The notes below the pieces were generated by a model, which saw nothing but the letters and a program-made list of their open reading frames with translations, was not told the origin of the DNA and made no database searches. Both the position numbers and the translations under genes were made by a program. Of a DNA stretch of 64,000 bases, positions 9,586-21,639 are shown in pieces (position 1 is the stretch's first letter; each line of letters begins with the position of its first letter). Source of the stretch: JAAYZX01 sp040770645 (GTDB taxonomy: Bacteria; Actinomycetota; Thermoleophilia; RBG-16-64-13); assembly GCA_040770645.1 (NCBI GenBank), contig JAXGIS010000008.1, positions 1-64,000 on the forward strand, in the 5' to 3' direction.

Positions 9586-11989
9586 ACCCCAGCTTGTTGT
9601 TGATCCGACCCACGTCGGCCACCGCCGTGTACTTCTCCACCTTGGTCTCGCCCGTATCCACCTTCACCGCCACTTCGGCCATGAAGAGACCGTACATGTA
9701 CACGGAGAAGGGATTCCCTTGGGCGTTCTCATCGCAGGCGGAGGCCATGGAAGCCGTGTACTTGCCGGCGTACCGGGTGGCTATTCCCTCCGCCACCATC
9801 TCCTGGTAGGTGCGGAAAGACCCGTCCGCCTTCTTCATGGCCGCCATGAGCTGCTGGCACCCGTTGACGATGGCGTTGCCCGTGACCACCTGCTGACGGC
9901 TGCCGCCAGACGGTCCGCTGTTGGGGGTCACAGCCATATCGTTCAGAACCAGCTTGATGTTCTCTGGGGCCAATCCCAGCGGGCGCAGCGCCTCGTGCGC
10001 GGTGCCCAGGGCCCCCATGTCGGCTCCTTGACCGTGGTCTTCCCAGGAGGCGCCGAGCGTCACTCCGTCCTCGGTCAACTCCACCCACACTTCGGAGGCA
10101 TCAGGGCCATCGAGTCCGCAACCGTAGATGCCGAGAGAGACGCCCACGCCCTTCTTGACCTCGGCGGTGGATTCCTTCTGAGCCTTCTCCAATGCCGCCT
10201 GGTACTTGGGCCGTAGCAGGTCGATCATCTCCGGGAGGCTCCAGGCATCCGGCACCTGCCCCGTGGGGGTGGTGGCACCCGGCCGATAGACGTTCTTGTA
10301 GCGGAGTTCGAGCGGATCTACGCCCATCTTCTCGGCCAGCTCATCCATGAGGCTCTCAGAGGCCAGGAAGGCCTGCGGTGAACCGTAGGAGCGGAAGGCA
10401 GAACCCCAGATGTGGTTGGTGCACACCGTCCGACCCACGCCGCGGATGGCCGGGATATCGTAGCCGGCTCCCATGTACTGCGCGCCGCGCAGGGTCAGCA
10501 GATCACCGAACTCCGAGTAGGGTCCGTGATCCACGCTCCAGTCGCTCTCCATGGCCAGCAATTTGCCTTCCGCGTCGGCCCCGAACTTCAGCTGCATGAA
10601 GAAGGGCGAGCGTTTGCCCGTGTAGGTGATGTGCTGGAAGTAGTCGTAACGCAGCGTTACCGGACGGCCGGTGGCCATGCAGGCCACACCCAACAGCGCC
10701 TCCATGGTGGGCGAGAACTTGTAACCGAAGGTGCCGCCGGCCGGGTTCTGGACCAAGCGCAGCTTATCTGGATCGATGCCCAAGCCGGGAGCGATCATGG
10801 CGTGGTGTAGGTGGATACCGATGCTCTTGGAGTGGATGGTGAGACGGCCTTCCTCATCGAAGTAGGCAAGGCCCACATCCGGTTCGATGGTGAGGTGCGG
10901 CTGACGCTGCAGGTAGAAATCGTCCTCCACCGTGTAAGCAGCCGAGGCCATGATGGGAGCTGTGTCCTCGCCCTTGGCGATCTTCTGTTCGAAGTAGATG
11001 TTGGGCGTCCCCGGGTGAATCTCGATGGCATCCTCGGCCATGGCCGCCGGTGCACTCATGTAGGCGGGCAGCACCTCCAGATCCACCTTGACCTTGGCCG
11101 CCGCCGCCCGGGCGTGTTCTTCCGTATCGGCGCACACTATGGCCAAGGCGTCACCGTACTGGAATACCTTCTCATCGCAGAGGATGGGGCGATCCCAGCC
11201 GTCGCCCTTGTTGGTGGGGAAAGTGATGAGGCCGGTGATGCGATTTTTCCCCTGCACGTCTTTATGGGTAATCACCTTGTACACACCCGGCATGCCCTCG
11301 GCCTCGGCGGTATCGATGGACCGGATGTTGGCGTGCGACACCTCGGCCTGGGCCAACGCTAGGTGCAGCGAGCCGGGCGGGAGTTTGAGCCCCAAGTCGG
11401 CTCCGTAATCAATGGTGCCACTGACTTTGGCCACCGCTGTGGGCCGCGGATAGCTGGTGCCCCAGATCCTGCCGTCGGCCGGCACCTCAAACTCAAGCGC
11501 CTGCGGCGACATCTCGCCCCGCAGCACTTTGGCGGCATCCATGACTGCATCCACGATGGGCTTGTATCCGTTGCAGCGACAGGCATTGCGATGCGTCTGG
11601 AACCAAGCGCGAGTCTCCTCCCTGGTGGGATTGGGGTTCCCGTCGAGCAACGCTTTGGAGGACACCACGAAACCCGGCATACAGTAGCCGCACTGGGGAG
11701 CACCGTGAGCCACCATGGCCTGCTGCACGGGATGCAGGTCATCCGGAGTCCCGATCCCTTCCACTGTGGTGACAGACGCATCATCCGGCACCCGCTTCAT
11801 GCTGGTAACGCAGGAGCGGATCACCTCACCATCTAGGATGACGCTACAGGCCCCACACTGGCCCTGGCCACAGCCGATCTTGGTGCCGGTAAGCCCCAAC
11901 TGGGCCCGAAGGACGTCGGCCAGACTCCCCTCGGGTTCCGAGATTACCGTTCTCGCGATACCGTTGACGAACAGTCTCTTCTTGAGCAC
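9581..11989 (-). pseudogene. mop: Mop-type molybdenum aldehyde oxidoreductase, 3'-truncated
   Basis: Very close to Desulfovibrio aldehyde oxidoreductase (Mop) across about 803 residues. The N-terminal plant-type 2Fe-2S domain has CGQGQCGACSVILDGEVIRSC. The second 2Fe-2S domain has CGYCMPGF and HRNACRCNGYKP. The molybdopterin domains follow with ITGLITFPTNKGDGWDRP, PAGGTFGYKFSP, WGSAFRSYGSPQ and TPNSGPSGGSRQQV. Start chosen at GTG 11989 with AGGAGG nine bases upstream; an in-frame ATG at 12052 adds 21 unconserved residues. Homology stops at NNKLGSDG. Roughly the last 100 residues are missing, including the region of the catalytic glutamate (E869 in D. gigas) and part of the cofactor site, so this copy should be inactive as written. 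The frame runs on meaninglessly to 9143. Confidence 0.88.
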
Positions 11990-12219
11990 CGCCAGTGACC
12001 TCCTCTTCCACCGAGATTCACTCGAGCCGCCATCAGAGGGACACATCCGCATATCCCTCTTTTGCCTATCCTATCATGGGCTATGGGCTCTCAAGACTCG
12101 CCCTTCCGACCTGGTGGCTTCCCACCATCGCTGCGGTTATGCGGGGCGGCCCCCATCCCCCGCGAACACTCCTACGGTTGAATCTCGCCCGAATCACGTC
12201 CGGACCGTCAACCGATACC

Positions 12220-12312
12220 TCAGCCGCGGCCGGAGCCGCCACCGCGGCGCGCCAGCGCAAAGAAGACTATCAACACCACCACGAGCACAACTATCAGAAT
12301 AGCTTCCGTCAC
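12220..12312 (-). CDS. Putative 30-residue single-span membrane protein upstream of mop
   Basis: GTG 12312 to TGA 12220-12222 encodes a very short protein with one hydrophobic helix (EAILIVVLVVVLIVFFALA) followed by a basic Gly-rich tail (RRGGGSGRG). GGAGG lies nine bases before the GTG, which supports translation. It is 230 bases upstream of mop on the same strand and could be its first operon member. No family recognised. Chance cannot be excluded at this length, but the ribosome site, hydrophobic core and positive tail make it a fair candidate. Confidence 0.4.
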   Translation of the reverse strand: MTEAILIVVLVVVLIVFFALARRGGGSGRG

Positions 12313-12370
12313 TGTATCTGCCCTCCAAGCCACCAAGCGGCGGCTTCAGATGTCGGCGAAGAACTGAACG

Positions 12371-13123
12371 ATGCCTATATACCCTATGGAGTATGGCAAC
12401 AAACGCGGTTTCTTATCACAACATCTCGGGCAGTATTCCACTGTGGGCATCGTGGACATAATCATCCGAGTGGCACTATCGCTCGCGCTGGGCGGACTCA
12501 TCGGCTTGGAGCGCCAACTGCGTGACCAGCCCGCCGGTTTCCGCACGCACACCCTGGTGTGCGTAGGTTCCACAGTATTCACCCTCGCAAGTATCCACGG
12601 TTTCGATGCCATAGTGTCGGGGTCATCCGTAGCCACTTCTGTTGATCCCAGCCGCGTCGCCGCCCAAATCGTGGTGGGGATAGGCTTCTTGGGCGCAGGA
12701 GCCATCATCCGCCACGGTGCCAGCGTGCGGGGACTGACCACAGCGGCGAGCCTGTGGACGGTGGCAGCACTGGGTCTGGCCACCGGGCTGGGCTGGTACG
12801 CGTTGGCCGGGATCGCGGCAGCTGCGGTCGTGATAGGACTGACCGTACTGCGCGTGGTGGAAGAACGGCTCATCTTCCCGCGCACCCACTCCACCGCCCG
12901 CTTGGAGGTCGTGTTTCGCCAACGGGTGCTGGGTGGATTGTCTGCGGTAGTGGAGGCCCTGGACGGACTCCGCGTCCGCGTGCGGGAACTCAAAACCGAC
13001 CGCACCGACACAGACACCAACCGCGTGCAGATGCTCCTGGAACTCCCCGCGGGCATAACGGCCGCCATGGTGATGGAGGCGCTGGGAGCACTCGAGAGCG
13101 TGGAGACCGTCGCAGCCGGCTGA
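12371..13123 (+). CDS. MgtC/SapB family membrane protein
   Basis: A 250-residue protein with an N-terminal hydrophobic MgtC domain of about four to five helices. The family signatures are GGLIGLERQLRDQPAGFRTH, GIGFLGAGAIIRHGASVRG and TTAASLWTVAALGLATGLG. The C-terminal 90 residues form a soluble regulatory-type region (LEVVFRQRVLGGLSAVVEAL). MgtC proteins act at the inner membrane in Mg2+ homeostasis and virulence; their exact activity is debated. ATG 12371 gives an unusual polar leader; GTG 12444 (GIVDIIIRVALSLALGG) would fit the family better. It is divergent from the mop cluster and convergent with uvrB. Confidence 0.85.
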   Translation: MPIYPMEYGNKRGFLSQHLGQYSTVGIVDIIIRVALSLALGGLIGLERQLRDQPAGFRTHTLVCVGSTVFTLASIHGFDAIVSGSSVATSVDPSRVAAQIVVGIGFLGAGAIIRHGASVRGLTTAASLWTVAALGLATGLGWYALAGIAAAAVVIGLTVLRVVEERLIFPRTHSTARLEVVFRQRVLGGLSAVVEALDGLRVRVRELKTDRTDTDTNRVQMLLELPAGITAAMVMEALGALESVETVAAG

Positions 13124-13135
13124 CTCCACCTCCGC

Positions 13136-15165
<2,030 letters not shown>

Positions 15166-15206
15166 CTCACCTGCCGCTCAACCCCCACCCACTCACGTCT
15201 CAGGAG

Positions 15207-15851
15207 CTACAGGTCGGGGTAGATGCGGGCATAAAGCTCACGATACTCGAGCACCCGTCTCACGAAATCCCGCGTGTCCGAGTATGGGATAGACTCCGGT
15301 TCAAGGGTGCCGGCACCGGATCCCTCTCTGTGTAGGTCCTCGAGCCAGCGACCGACGGTCCCGTGCCCGGCATTGTACGCTGCGAGACTCGCCACCAGAT
15401 CATCGTCGAACATGTCGCGGAGGAAGCGTAGATAGTAGCTGCCCAGGGCCAAGTTATCCTCCACCGCCCGCAGATCGGGCTGCGGCGGACCCTTCCAGTC
15501 ATCCCGCCCTGCGATCCACTCCGCAGTCTCCGGCATCAGTTGCATCAGTCCCACGGCGCCCACGCGAGAGACGGCGTCTTTCTGGAAGCTGCTCTCGGCC
15601 TTGACCACCGCCAGTACCAGATAGACATCAAGCTGCTGAGCCTGCGCCGCCGCAGAGATCTCATCCGTGTATGCGACCGGATTGAGCCAACGCCCCACTC
15701 CCGGTGGCAGAACCGGACGAGCGGCCCAGCCCACTACCACCACCAGCAAGACAACGACCGCGAGCACCAGCAGCGCCAGTCGCACGCCACCTGTGTCGCG
15801 TGGAGCCAACCGCCGCACCCGGTCGGATGGCGGCGAATCTCGATGCGTCAA
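15207..15851 (-). CDS. Lytic murein transglycosylase (SLT domain), membrane-anchored
   Basis: A 214-residue protein with an N-terminal transmembrane anchor (VRLALLVLAVVVLLVVVV, residues 24-41) and a Slt70/lysozyme-like domain. The catalytic glutamate is in VVKAESSFQKDAVSRVGAVG, followed by LMQLMPETAEW and the NLALGSYYL and AAYNAGHGTVGRWL motifs. It should cleave peptidoglycan glycan strands outside the membrane, releasing anhydromuropeptides. The start is TTG 15851 with only a weak ribosome site, and its 5' end overlaps the open frame of coaE, suggesting coupling or a frameshift in the upstream gene. Confidence 0.88.
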   Translation of the reverse strand: MTHRDSPPSDRVRRLAPRDTGGVRLALLVLAVVVLLVVVVGWAARPVLPPGVGRWLNPVAYTDEISAAAQAQQLDVYLVLAVVKAESSFQKDAVSRVGAVGLMQLMPETAEWIAGRDDWKGPPQPDLRAVEDNLALGSYYLRFLRDMFDDDLVASLAAYNAGHGTVGRWLEDLHREGSGAGTLEPESIPYSDTRDFVRRVLEYRELYARIYPDL

Positions 15852-15868
15852 ACTCGCTACCGTGAAAC

Positions 15869-16536
15869 CTAAAAGAAGCTTTCTCGGATGCCCCTGTCGC
15901 CGTCTTGGCGCCTGCCATGGTCAGAGCGCGATCGTAGACCATGCGCACGAAGAAGCGCAGTTCATTGAGACCGGCGTCGTTGGTGAAGTGCATATCGGCC
16001 GCTGCAATCCGCTGACCCGTGGTCAAACGCCTCTTCTCAAGCACCTGCATGGCTTTGTCGTCGAACCGCTGGGACATCCGCTTCTGACGCACTCCAAAGG
16101 GCGCTTCAATGGTGACGACCAAGTCATAGCCTCGCTGAAAGCCACCCTCAATCAACAGCGGTGACTCGATCACCACAACGGTTCCGGGAGGGCTGGTATC
16201 CATCAGGCGAACGCGCTCCTGGGCAATGAGCGGCGAGACGAGGTTCTCCAGCCACTTCAGTCCGTCGGGATACTGACCGGCTTTGCGCAGCAGGCGCCTG
16301 CGATCGATCTCGCCGTTGACGTCGAAGATGTCATCCCCGAACTTATGTGACACCATGTCCTTGATCTGCGTCCGACGATAGAGCTCATGCACGAATTCGT
16401 CCGCTGAGAAGACCTCCGCCCCCATCTCCTGGAACATCCTGAGCGCTGTTGACTTACCCGCGCCGATACCGCCAGTGAGACCGACGATGACCGCCCTCTC
16501 GCGGATCTCTTTGAGACCCGACCCATTAGCCATCAT
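15869..16536 (-). CDS. coaE: Dephospho-CoA kinase
   Basis: Last step of CoA synthesis, phosphorylating dephospho-CoA with ATP. Walker A GLTGGIGAGKSTALRMF lies near residue 17, the lid and CoA-binding region includes VIESPLLIEGGFQRGYDLVV, and the C-terminal helix is LRFFVRMVYDRAL. Start taken at the Met at 16536, which has GGGGAGG seven bases upstream. The frame runs past the conserved end into the transglycosylase gene as far as 15661, but a shift of one base near 15880 reaches TAG 15869-15871 and gives the normal family length of about 220. I therefore annotate the short end; the exact 3' end is uncertain. Confidence 0.88.
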
Positions 16537-16670
16537 GTGTTGACCCTCCCCACGAAGTTGCCCTCCACGCCGGCGCGCATCCCCAACAGACTTCACCGCT
16601 CCATACGAGAGGGCGCACGCGGCGCCCTCTCTCGCTACGTTATTGATGTTGTACCCTGCCGCGGACTCCC

Positions 16671-18029
16671 CTACTCGTCGGCCTGCTCCTCCGATGCGAC
16701 ACTCAACCCTTCGCCTCCCACGGCATCGTCCACGGTCGCGGCCACCGCGTCCGCCTCAGGCTCCCCGCTCTCAGGCGCATCTATCTCGGCTACGTCCACT
16801 GCAGTAGCATAATCCGGCTCGGCATAGTCACCCTCGATGACATAACCCTCGCCCTCTTCCTCCGCCTCAGCTTCCTCTTCTTCCGCCAAAGCGTCCTCAT
16901 GGATGCGGTATTCGGGCTCCAGGCGTTTGAGGCTGAGGGAGAGCCGACGGCGATCCGGATCCAGCTCGATAATCTTGACGTTGATCTCTTGACCCACGCG
17001 AAGGATTTCGGACGGCTCCTCCACGTGATGATTCGCGAGTTCCGAGATGTGAATAAGGCCTTCCACGCCCTCTTCTATCTCCACGAAGGCCCCGAAAGAG
17101 ACCAGCTTGGTAACGCGACCATGAACGATCTCGTTAACCTGACGGTTCTCGAAGACTTCCTGCCACGGATCCTTCTGGGTCTGCTTCAGGCCGAGAGAGA
17201 TACGCTGGCGATCCCGGTCGATGTCCAGGACTTTGACCGTTACTTCTTGGCCGATGCCCAGAACCTCGGAGGGATGGTTCACGTGGCTCCAGGATAGCTC
17301 TGAAATATGAATGAGACCGTCGATGCCATCGAGGTCCACAAATGCGCCGAAGTCGACTATGTTGGAGACGGTACCCTTGACCAGGTCTCCCACATTCATG
17401 CTGTCCAGAATCTGTTCGCGCACACCACGGCGCTCTTCTTCCAGAACCGCGCGACGGCTGAGGACCACGTTGTTACGGAAACGGTTGAGCTCGATAACCC
17501 GGCACTGCAGGGGTTTGCCCAGGAACTCGTCCAAATCGGCCACTCTGCGGATGTCCACCAACGAGGCCGGCAAGAATCCCCGCACACCGAGGTCTAGGAT
17601 GAGACCACCCTTGACCACCTCTATGACTGTGCCCTCGACGGGAGTGCCCTCCTCCGCCGCCTTCTCGATCCGCTGCCAGGCGCGCTCGAAACGGGCACGC
17701 TTCTTGGAGAGAATCAGGCGGCCGTCGGCGTCTTCTTTGGTGAGCACGAGTGCGTCAATTACGTCCCCCATGGCCACTTCGTCGCCGGGATCGACGGACT
17801 TCTTGATGGACAGCTCATTTGCGGGAATCACTCCCTCGCTCTTGTAGCCGATGTCCACCAAGACCTCGTCCTTGTCCACTCTAACCACGGTGCCCGTGAC
17901 AATGTCTCCTTCTTCAAAGGTCACCAGAGTGGCGTCGTAGTTGGGGACCATCTTCCCTTCCACCTCGATCATGAGGTCTTGGCCCCCCTGAAGCGTTTGC
18001 GTGCTATCGTCGGGTTGTTGATCTGGCAT
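16671..18029 (-). CDS. rpsA: 30S ribosomal protein S1
   Basis: Four tandem S1 RNA-binding domains of about 70 residues, each with FEEGDIVTGTV- or NVGDLVKGTVSNIVDFGAF-type strands and repeated GLIHISELS loops, followed by an acidic Glu/Ala tail of about 90 residues (EEEEAEAEEEGEGY). S1 helps mRNA dock on the small subunit. ATG 18029 has AGGAGG nine bases before it, so I prefer it to the upstream in-frame Met at 18074. Four rather than six domains is the usual actinobacterial and Firmicutes-like form. It lies between coaE and polA, an order also seen in Actinobacteria. Confidence 0.93.
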   Translation of the reverse strand: MPDQQPDDSTQTLQGGQDLMIEVEGKMVPNYDATLVTFEEGDIVTGTVVRVDKDEVLVDIGYKSEGVIPANELSIKKSVDPGDEVAMGDVIDALVLTKEDADGRLILSKKRARFERAWQRIEKAAEEGTPVEGTVIEVVKGGLILDLGVRGFLPASLVDIRRVADLDEFLGKPLQCRVIELNRFRNNVVLSRRAVLEEERRGVREQILDSMNVGDLVKGTVSNIVDFGAFVDLDGIDGLIHISELSWSHVNHPSEVLGIGQEVTVKVLDIDRDRQRISLGLKQTQKDPWQEVFENRQVNEIVHGRVTKLVSFGAFVEIEEGVEGLIHISELANHHVEEPSEILRVGQEINVKIIELDPDRRRLSLSLKRLEPEYRIHEDALAEEEEAEAEEEGEGYVIEGDYAEPDYATAVDVAEIDAPESGEPEADAVAATVDDAVGGEGLSVASEEQADE

Positions 18030-18229
18030 GTAGGTTCCGTTCCTCCTCAGCAGGGTTGCGCCCAGGGCGGCCATCTCACCCTACGCACTGCACTCAAGTA
18101 TACCCTCGGACATAATAAAAGGGAAAGTAGCCCGAGAGGTCACAAATCCGTCGACGTTGTACCCGCAAGCCGTGCCAGTGTAACCGAGCGTGCCCCGATC
18201 GCGCACGAGACACATGAAGCGCGCCTCCC

Positions 18230-20859
18230 TCACTTGGCCGTCAACCAGTTTTCGCCGATCCCCGCCTCCACTCCCAGCGGCGGGTCTAGAGGGCAGGCGG
18301 CGACCATCTCTTCCACCACGACACTGCGTACAGCCATCGCCTGCTCTTCCGGGGCCTCGAACAGCAACTCGTCATGGATCTGCAGCACCAACCGCGCCTG
18401 CGGGAACTCAGTGGCGAGCCGCCGGTGACACGCGATCATGGCCACCTTGATGATGTCCGCCGCGCTGCCTTGTATGACGCTGTTCACTGCCAGGCGTTCG
18501 CCCAGGGAACGCGTCTGGAAGTTGGAATGGCGCAACTCAGGGATGGGACGGCGCCGGCCGAACATGGTGGCCACGAAACCCTGCGCGCGCGCCGCCGCGA
18601 TGGTGCTGTCGATGAAGGCCCGCACGCGGGGTAGGCGCTCGAAGTAGCGCTCGATGTACTCAGCCGCCTGCTCACGTTCGATACCCAGTTGCTGAGCTAA
18701 CCCAAAAGCTGATATCCCGTAAAGGATGCCGAAATTAACCGCTTTGGCGTAACGTCGGTGAACCGGCTCCACTGCCCCCTCCTCCAAGCCGAACACCTCA
18801 GCCGCCGTACGGGCGTGGATGTCCTCCCGACGACGAAACGAATCCAGAAGCGCAGGCTCTTGCGCCAGATGCGCCATGAGTCGCAGCTCGATTTGCGAGT
18901 AGTCGGCCACAATGAGCAGGTGTCCCTCCGCTGCGGTGAAACACTCACGGATATGGGAGCCGAGCTCGGTCCGCACAGGTATGTTCTGGAGGTTGGGATC
19001 GCTGGAGGATAAGCGCCCCGTAGCAGTCACCGCCTGATGGAAGGTGGTGTGCAACCGCTGCGTCTCCGGATTCACGGCCTCCGGCAACGCCAACAGATAG
19101 GTGGACATGAGCTTGGACAGCTCACGGTAACTCTCAATACGTTCGATGATGGGGTGTAGCGGTCGCAGTGACTCCAGGGTCTTTGCGTCCGTGGAGTAAC
19201 CGGTCTTTATCTTGCGGCCGCGTGGAAGCTGCAGCCGCTCGAAGAGCACCTCGCTCAGCTGTTGCGGCGAACCCAGGTTGAACGGACCGCCGGCCAGCTC
19301 ATAAATAGAGTCCTCCAGGCCGTCCATTTGATCCTGGAGCTTGGCCGTGAGTTCGCCCAGTCGATAACAGTCAAGCCTGATACCCGTCTGCTCCATGTCG
19401 AGCAAGACGCGCGTCAGCGGCAACTCGATATCCTGGAACAGATCCCACATACCCTGTTCGCGTAGCAACGCCTCCTGCCACGCGGCTAACTCCCGAATCA
19501 GGCGGGCAGTCGCGGGGGCGTCAGGGCCGCAGGCGGCCGGCCGCAGGCCGCCCCGGCGGCCACCTCCTCCAGCCGATACGAGCGCAGTCCCGGCGCCAAC
19601 AGATAGGCGGCCAGGTAGGTGTCGTGAGCAGCGTGTGCCGCCAGATCGTGAAGCGCCGGTGTGTTCTTGAAATCGTGGCAGATGAGGCCGCCGTCGCGCA
19701 GCAGGGCACGCAACAGAGGTTGGGTACCGGGTGAGTATTCCACCTCCAAGACCTGGTCCCTGATACCGCCCCGCTGGGCTATCCACGCGCGATCACCTGC
19801 CTGCGACACCACCACGGCCGCCGGAAGTCCTCTCTCAAACGCCCTATCGAGCTGGTGGGGCGCCACCACCTGTGTGGCCGCCACCATCTCGTCCGGGCCG
19901 TCGGCCTCGCCGGACGCGGACAGGGCGTCCTTTTCGGTCCGCATAACCTGCTCAAACCTGTCCATCAGCGAGTTGAACTCCAGCCGCGCAAACAACTCGG
20001 CCAAGGCCGCCCCATCCGCGTGTTGCACCTGCAATTCGGCGGCGTGGATGTCGATGGGGGCCTCCCTATCCAACGTGGCAAGCCTCTTGGCCATGAGGGC
20101 TTGTTCGCGATTGGCCAGGAGCGCCTCTCGACGTTTGGCGGCCGTGATAGTCTCAGCTTGGGCCAGTGTGGTCTCAAGATCTCCGAACTGGGCCAGGAGC
20201 GAGGCGGCCGTCTTCTCCCCAATTCCCGGGACTCCGGGAATGTTATCGGACGTATCTCCCTTCAAGCCGATGAAGTCGGGGATCTGCGCAGGCTTGACGC
20301 CGAATCGTTCGTAAACCGCCTGGGGATCGTAGATACGCACATCTGTGACGCCGCGGGTATTGGCCATTACGTGAACGCGATCAGTCACCAGTTGCAGGGC
20401 ATCGCGGTCTCCGGTCACGATCAACGCCGTCCTCCCCTCCCGCTCGGCCTGGCGGGCGAGGGTGCCCAGGATGTCGTCGGCCTCGTAGCCGGGGAGACTG
20501 ACGTTCACAAAGCCGAGCGCAGCGGCGATCTCCGTGAAAAGAGGCCACTGTTCGCTCAAACCTTCAGGCATAGGTTTACGTTGAGCCTTGTATTCTTCGA
20601 ACTCCTGGCGGCGGAAGGTCGTCTCCTTGGAGTCCCAGGCCACCACCACCACGGCCGGCCTGTAGTCGGCAATGATCTTGATGAGCATGGCGCTGAAACC
20701 GTAGAGGGCGTTGGTGGGGAAACCCGTGCTGGTGGCTATCTCCTCGGGCAGGGCGAAGAAGGCGCGGTAGGCCAAGTTGTTGCCGTCGATGAAGAAGAGC
20801 GGGCGACTGATGGCGTCTTCGGGCTCCGGACATGCATCGCTGGTGCGGGACACATTCAT
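18230..20859 (-). CDS. polA: DNA polymerase I, one frameshift
   Basis: Repair and Okazaki-fragment polymerase. The N-terminal frame (20859 to about 19510) carries the 5'-3' exonuclease: FIDGNNLAYRAFFALP, VVAWDSKETTFRRQEF, GYEADDILGTLA, VTGDRDALQLV and GIGEKTAASLLAQFG. The middle 3'-5' exonuclease-like region lacks the acidic DxE motif and is probably inactive. A frameshift near 19515-19560 passes to the C-terminal polymerase with motif A VADYSQIELRLMAHL, motif B YAKAVNFGILYG and motif C VLQIHDELLFE, ending at 18230. The combined length of about 876 residues is normal. A TACAAT box ends six bases before the ATG, suggesting a leaderless transcript. Confidence 0.94.
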
Positions 20860-20865
20860 TGGCTC

Positions 20866-20871
20866 ATTGTA
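20866..20871 (-). promoter_or_regulatory. Candidate -10 box of polA
   Basis: TACAAT on the minus strand, six bases (GAGCCA) before the polA ATG at 20859. With a normal -10 to start-site distance, transcription would begin at or next to the ATG, so the mRNA would be leaderless. No convincing -35 element is visible. Confidence 0.4.
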
Positions 20872-20989
20872 CTCCAGCCCCCGACAACGGTCGCCCGATC
20901 AGAATCCGCAGCAGACCGGCACACGCGGCATCGCAACCTCCACGGACGTGCAGGCACACCGTAGTCGGAGAGAGACACAATTGCGGTGT

Positions 20990-21026
20990 GGCCCGAGCGG
21001 GTGCGTACTTGTCACCCGCTCGGGCC
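20990..21026 (-). terminator. GC-rich hairpin downstream of the liv / radical SAM / VOC operon
   Basis: Perfect 14-bp stem (GGCCCGAGCGGGTG with its complement) and nine-base loop CGTACTTGT, 85 bases beyond the VOC gene stop and upstream of polA. There is no T-run, as in many high-GC terminators. Confidence 0.65.
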
Positions 21027-21110
21027 CCCTAAGTCCGTCACAGCCCGTGTGGTCTAACCGGCTGCCGGAAAGACGGCTCGCCTTGTCATCGGCGAAGCCA
21101 GGTCCAGTCG

Positions 21111-21566
21111 CTACTCCCACGCCTGAAGTTCGATAACATTCCCCTCAGGATCCTGAGCGTAGACCAACGTGACACGGCCTCCCCCGGCGATATCCAGCGT
21201 GACCACATCGCCCAATGCTCCACCGCCTTCGGCGCGCACGCACTCCGCCGCCGCCTGGACATCATCCACCGCGAAGGCGATATGCGCCAAACCGATGCGA
21301 TTGGCCGCCGGCGGGCAACCTGGGGCCATCTCGTCATACTGAAAGATCTCGAGCGTGGGTCCGGTGTCGCCGTAACCCGGCAGGCGCAGATGCACACCCT
21401 GGAAATGGGCGCCACTGAGACCCGTGCAGGCGTCGAGCAGAGGACCCCGGTAGTCACGCTCAGGAGGCACCGGCCGGCATCCAAATACGCGCTCGTAGAA
21501 CGCGGCCAGCGCCCGCCAATCCCGGGCAACGATGTTGGTGTGAACGTATCGCGCCCGTAGTGGGGG
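21111..21566 (-). CDS. VOC/glyoxalase-fold protein
   Basis: A 151-residue vicinal-oxygen-chelate protein with two beta-alpha-beta-beta-beta halves. The first holds the metal histidine in RYVHTNIVARDWRALAAFYE, and the second holds HIAFAVDDVQAAAECV, with the glutamate near the end in VYAQDPEGNVIELQAW. Substrate cannot be told from the sequence; relatives include lactoylglutathione lyase, dioxygenases and methylmalonyl-CoA epimerase, and the last fits a carboxylate-using anaerobe but is not supported by motif. Start at the Met 21566 preceded by GAGGAGG. It follows the radical SAM gene by about 70 bases on the same strand. Confidence 0.8.
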   Translation of the reverse strand, partial: PPLRARYVHTNIVARDWRALAAFYERVFGCRPVPPERDYRGPLLDACTGLSGAHFQGVHLRLPGYGDTGPTLEIFQYDEMAPGCPPAANRIGLAHIAFAVDDVQAAAECVRAEGGGALGDVVTLDIAGGGRVTLVYAQDPEGNVIELQAWE

Positions 21567-21639
21567 CATGCAGACCTCCTCGAAATGACTCGTCGCACAC
21601 AAAGGGTAGCACCACAGTCGCGGAGCGCAAGATGGGCTC

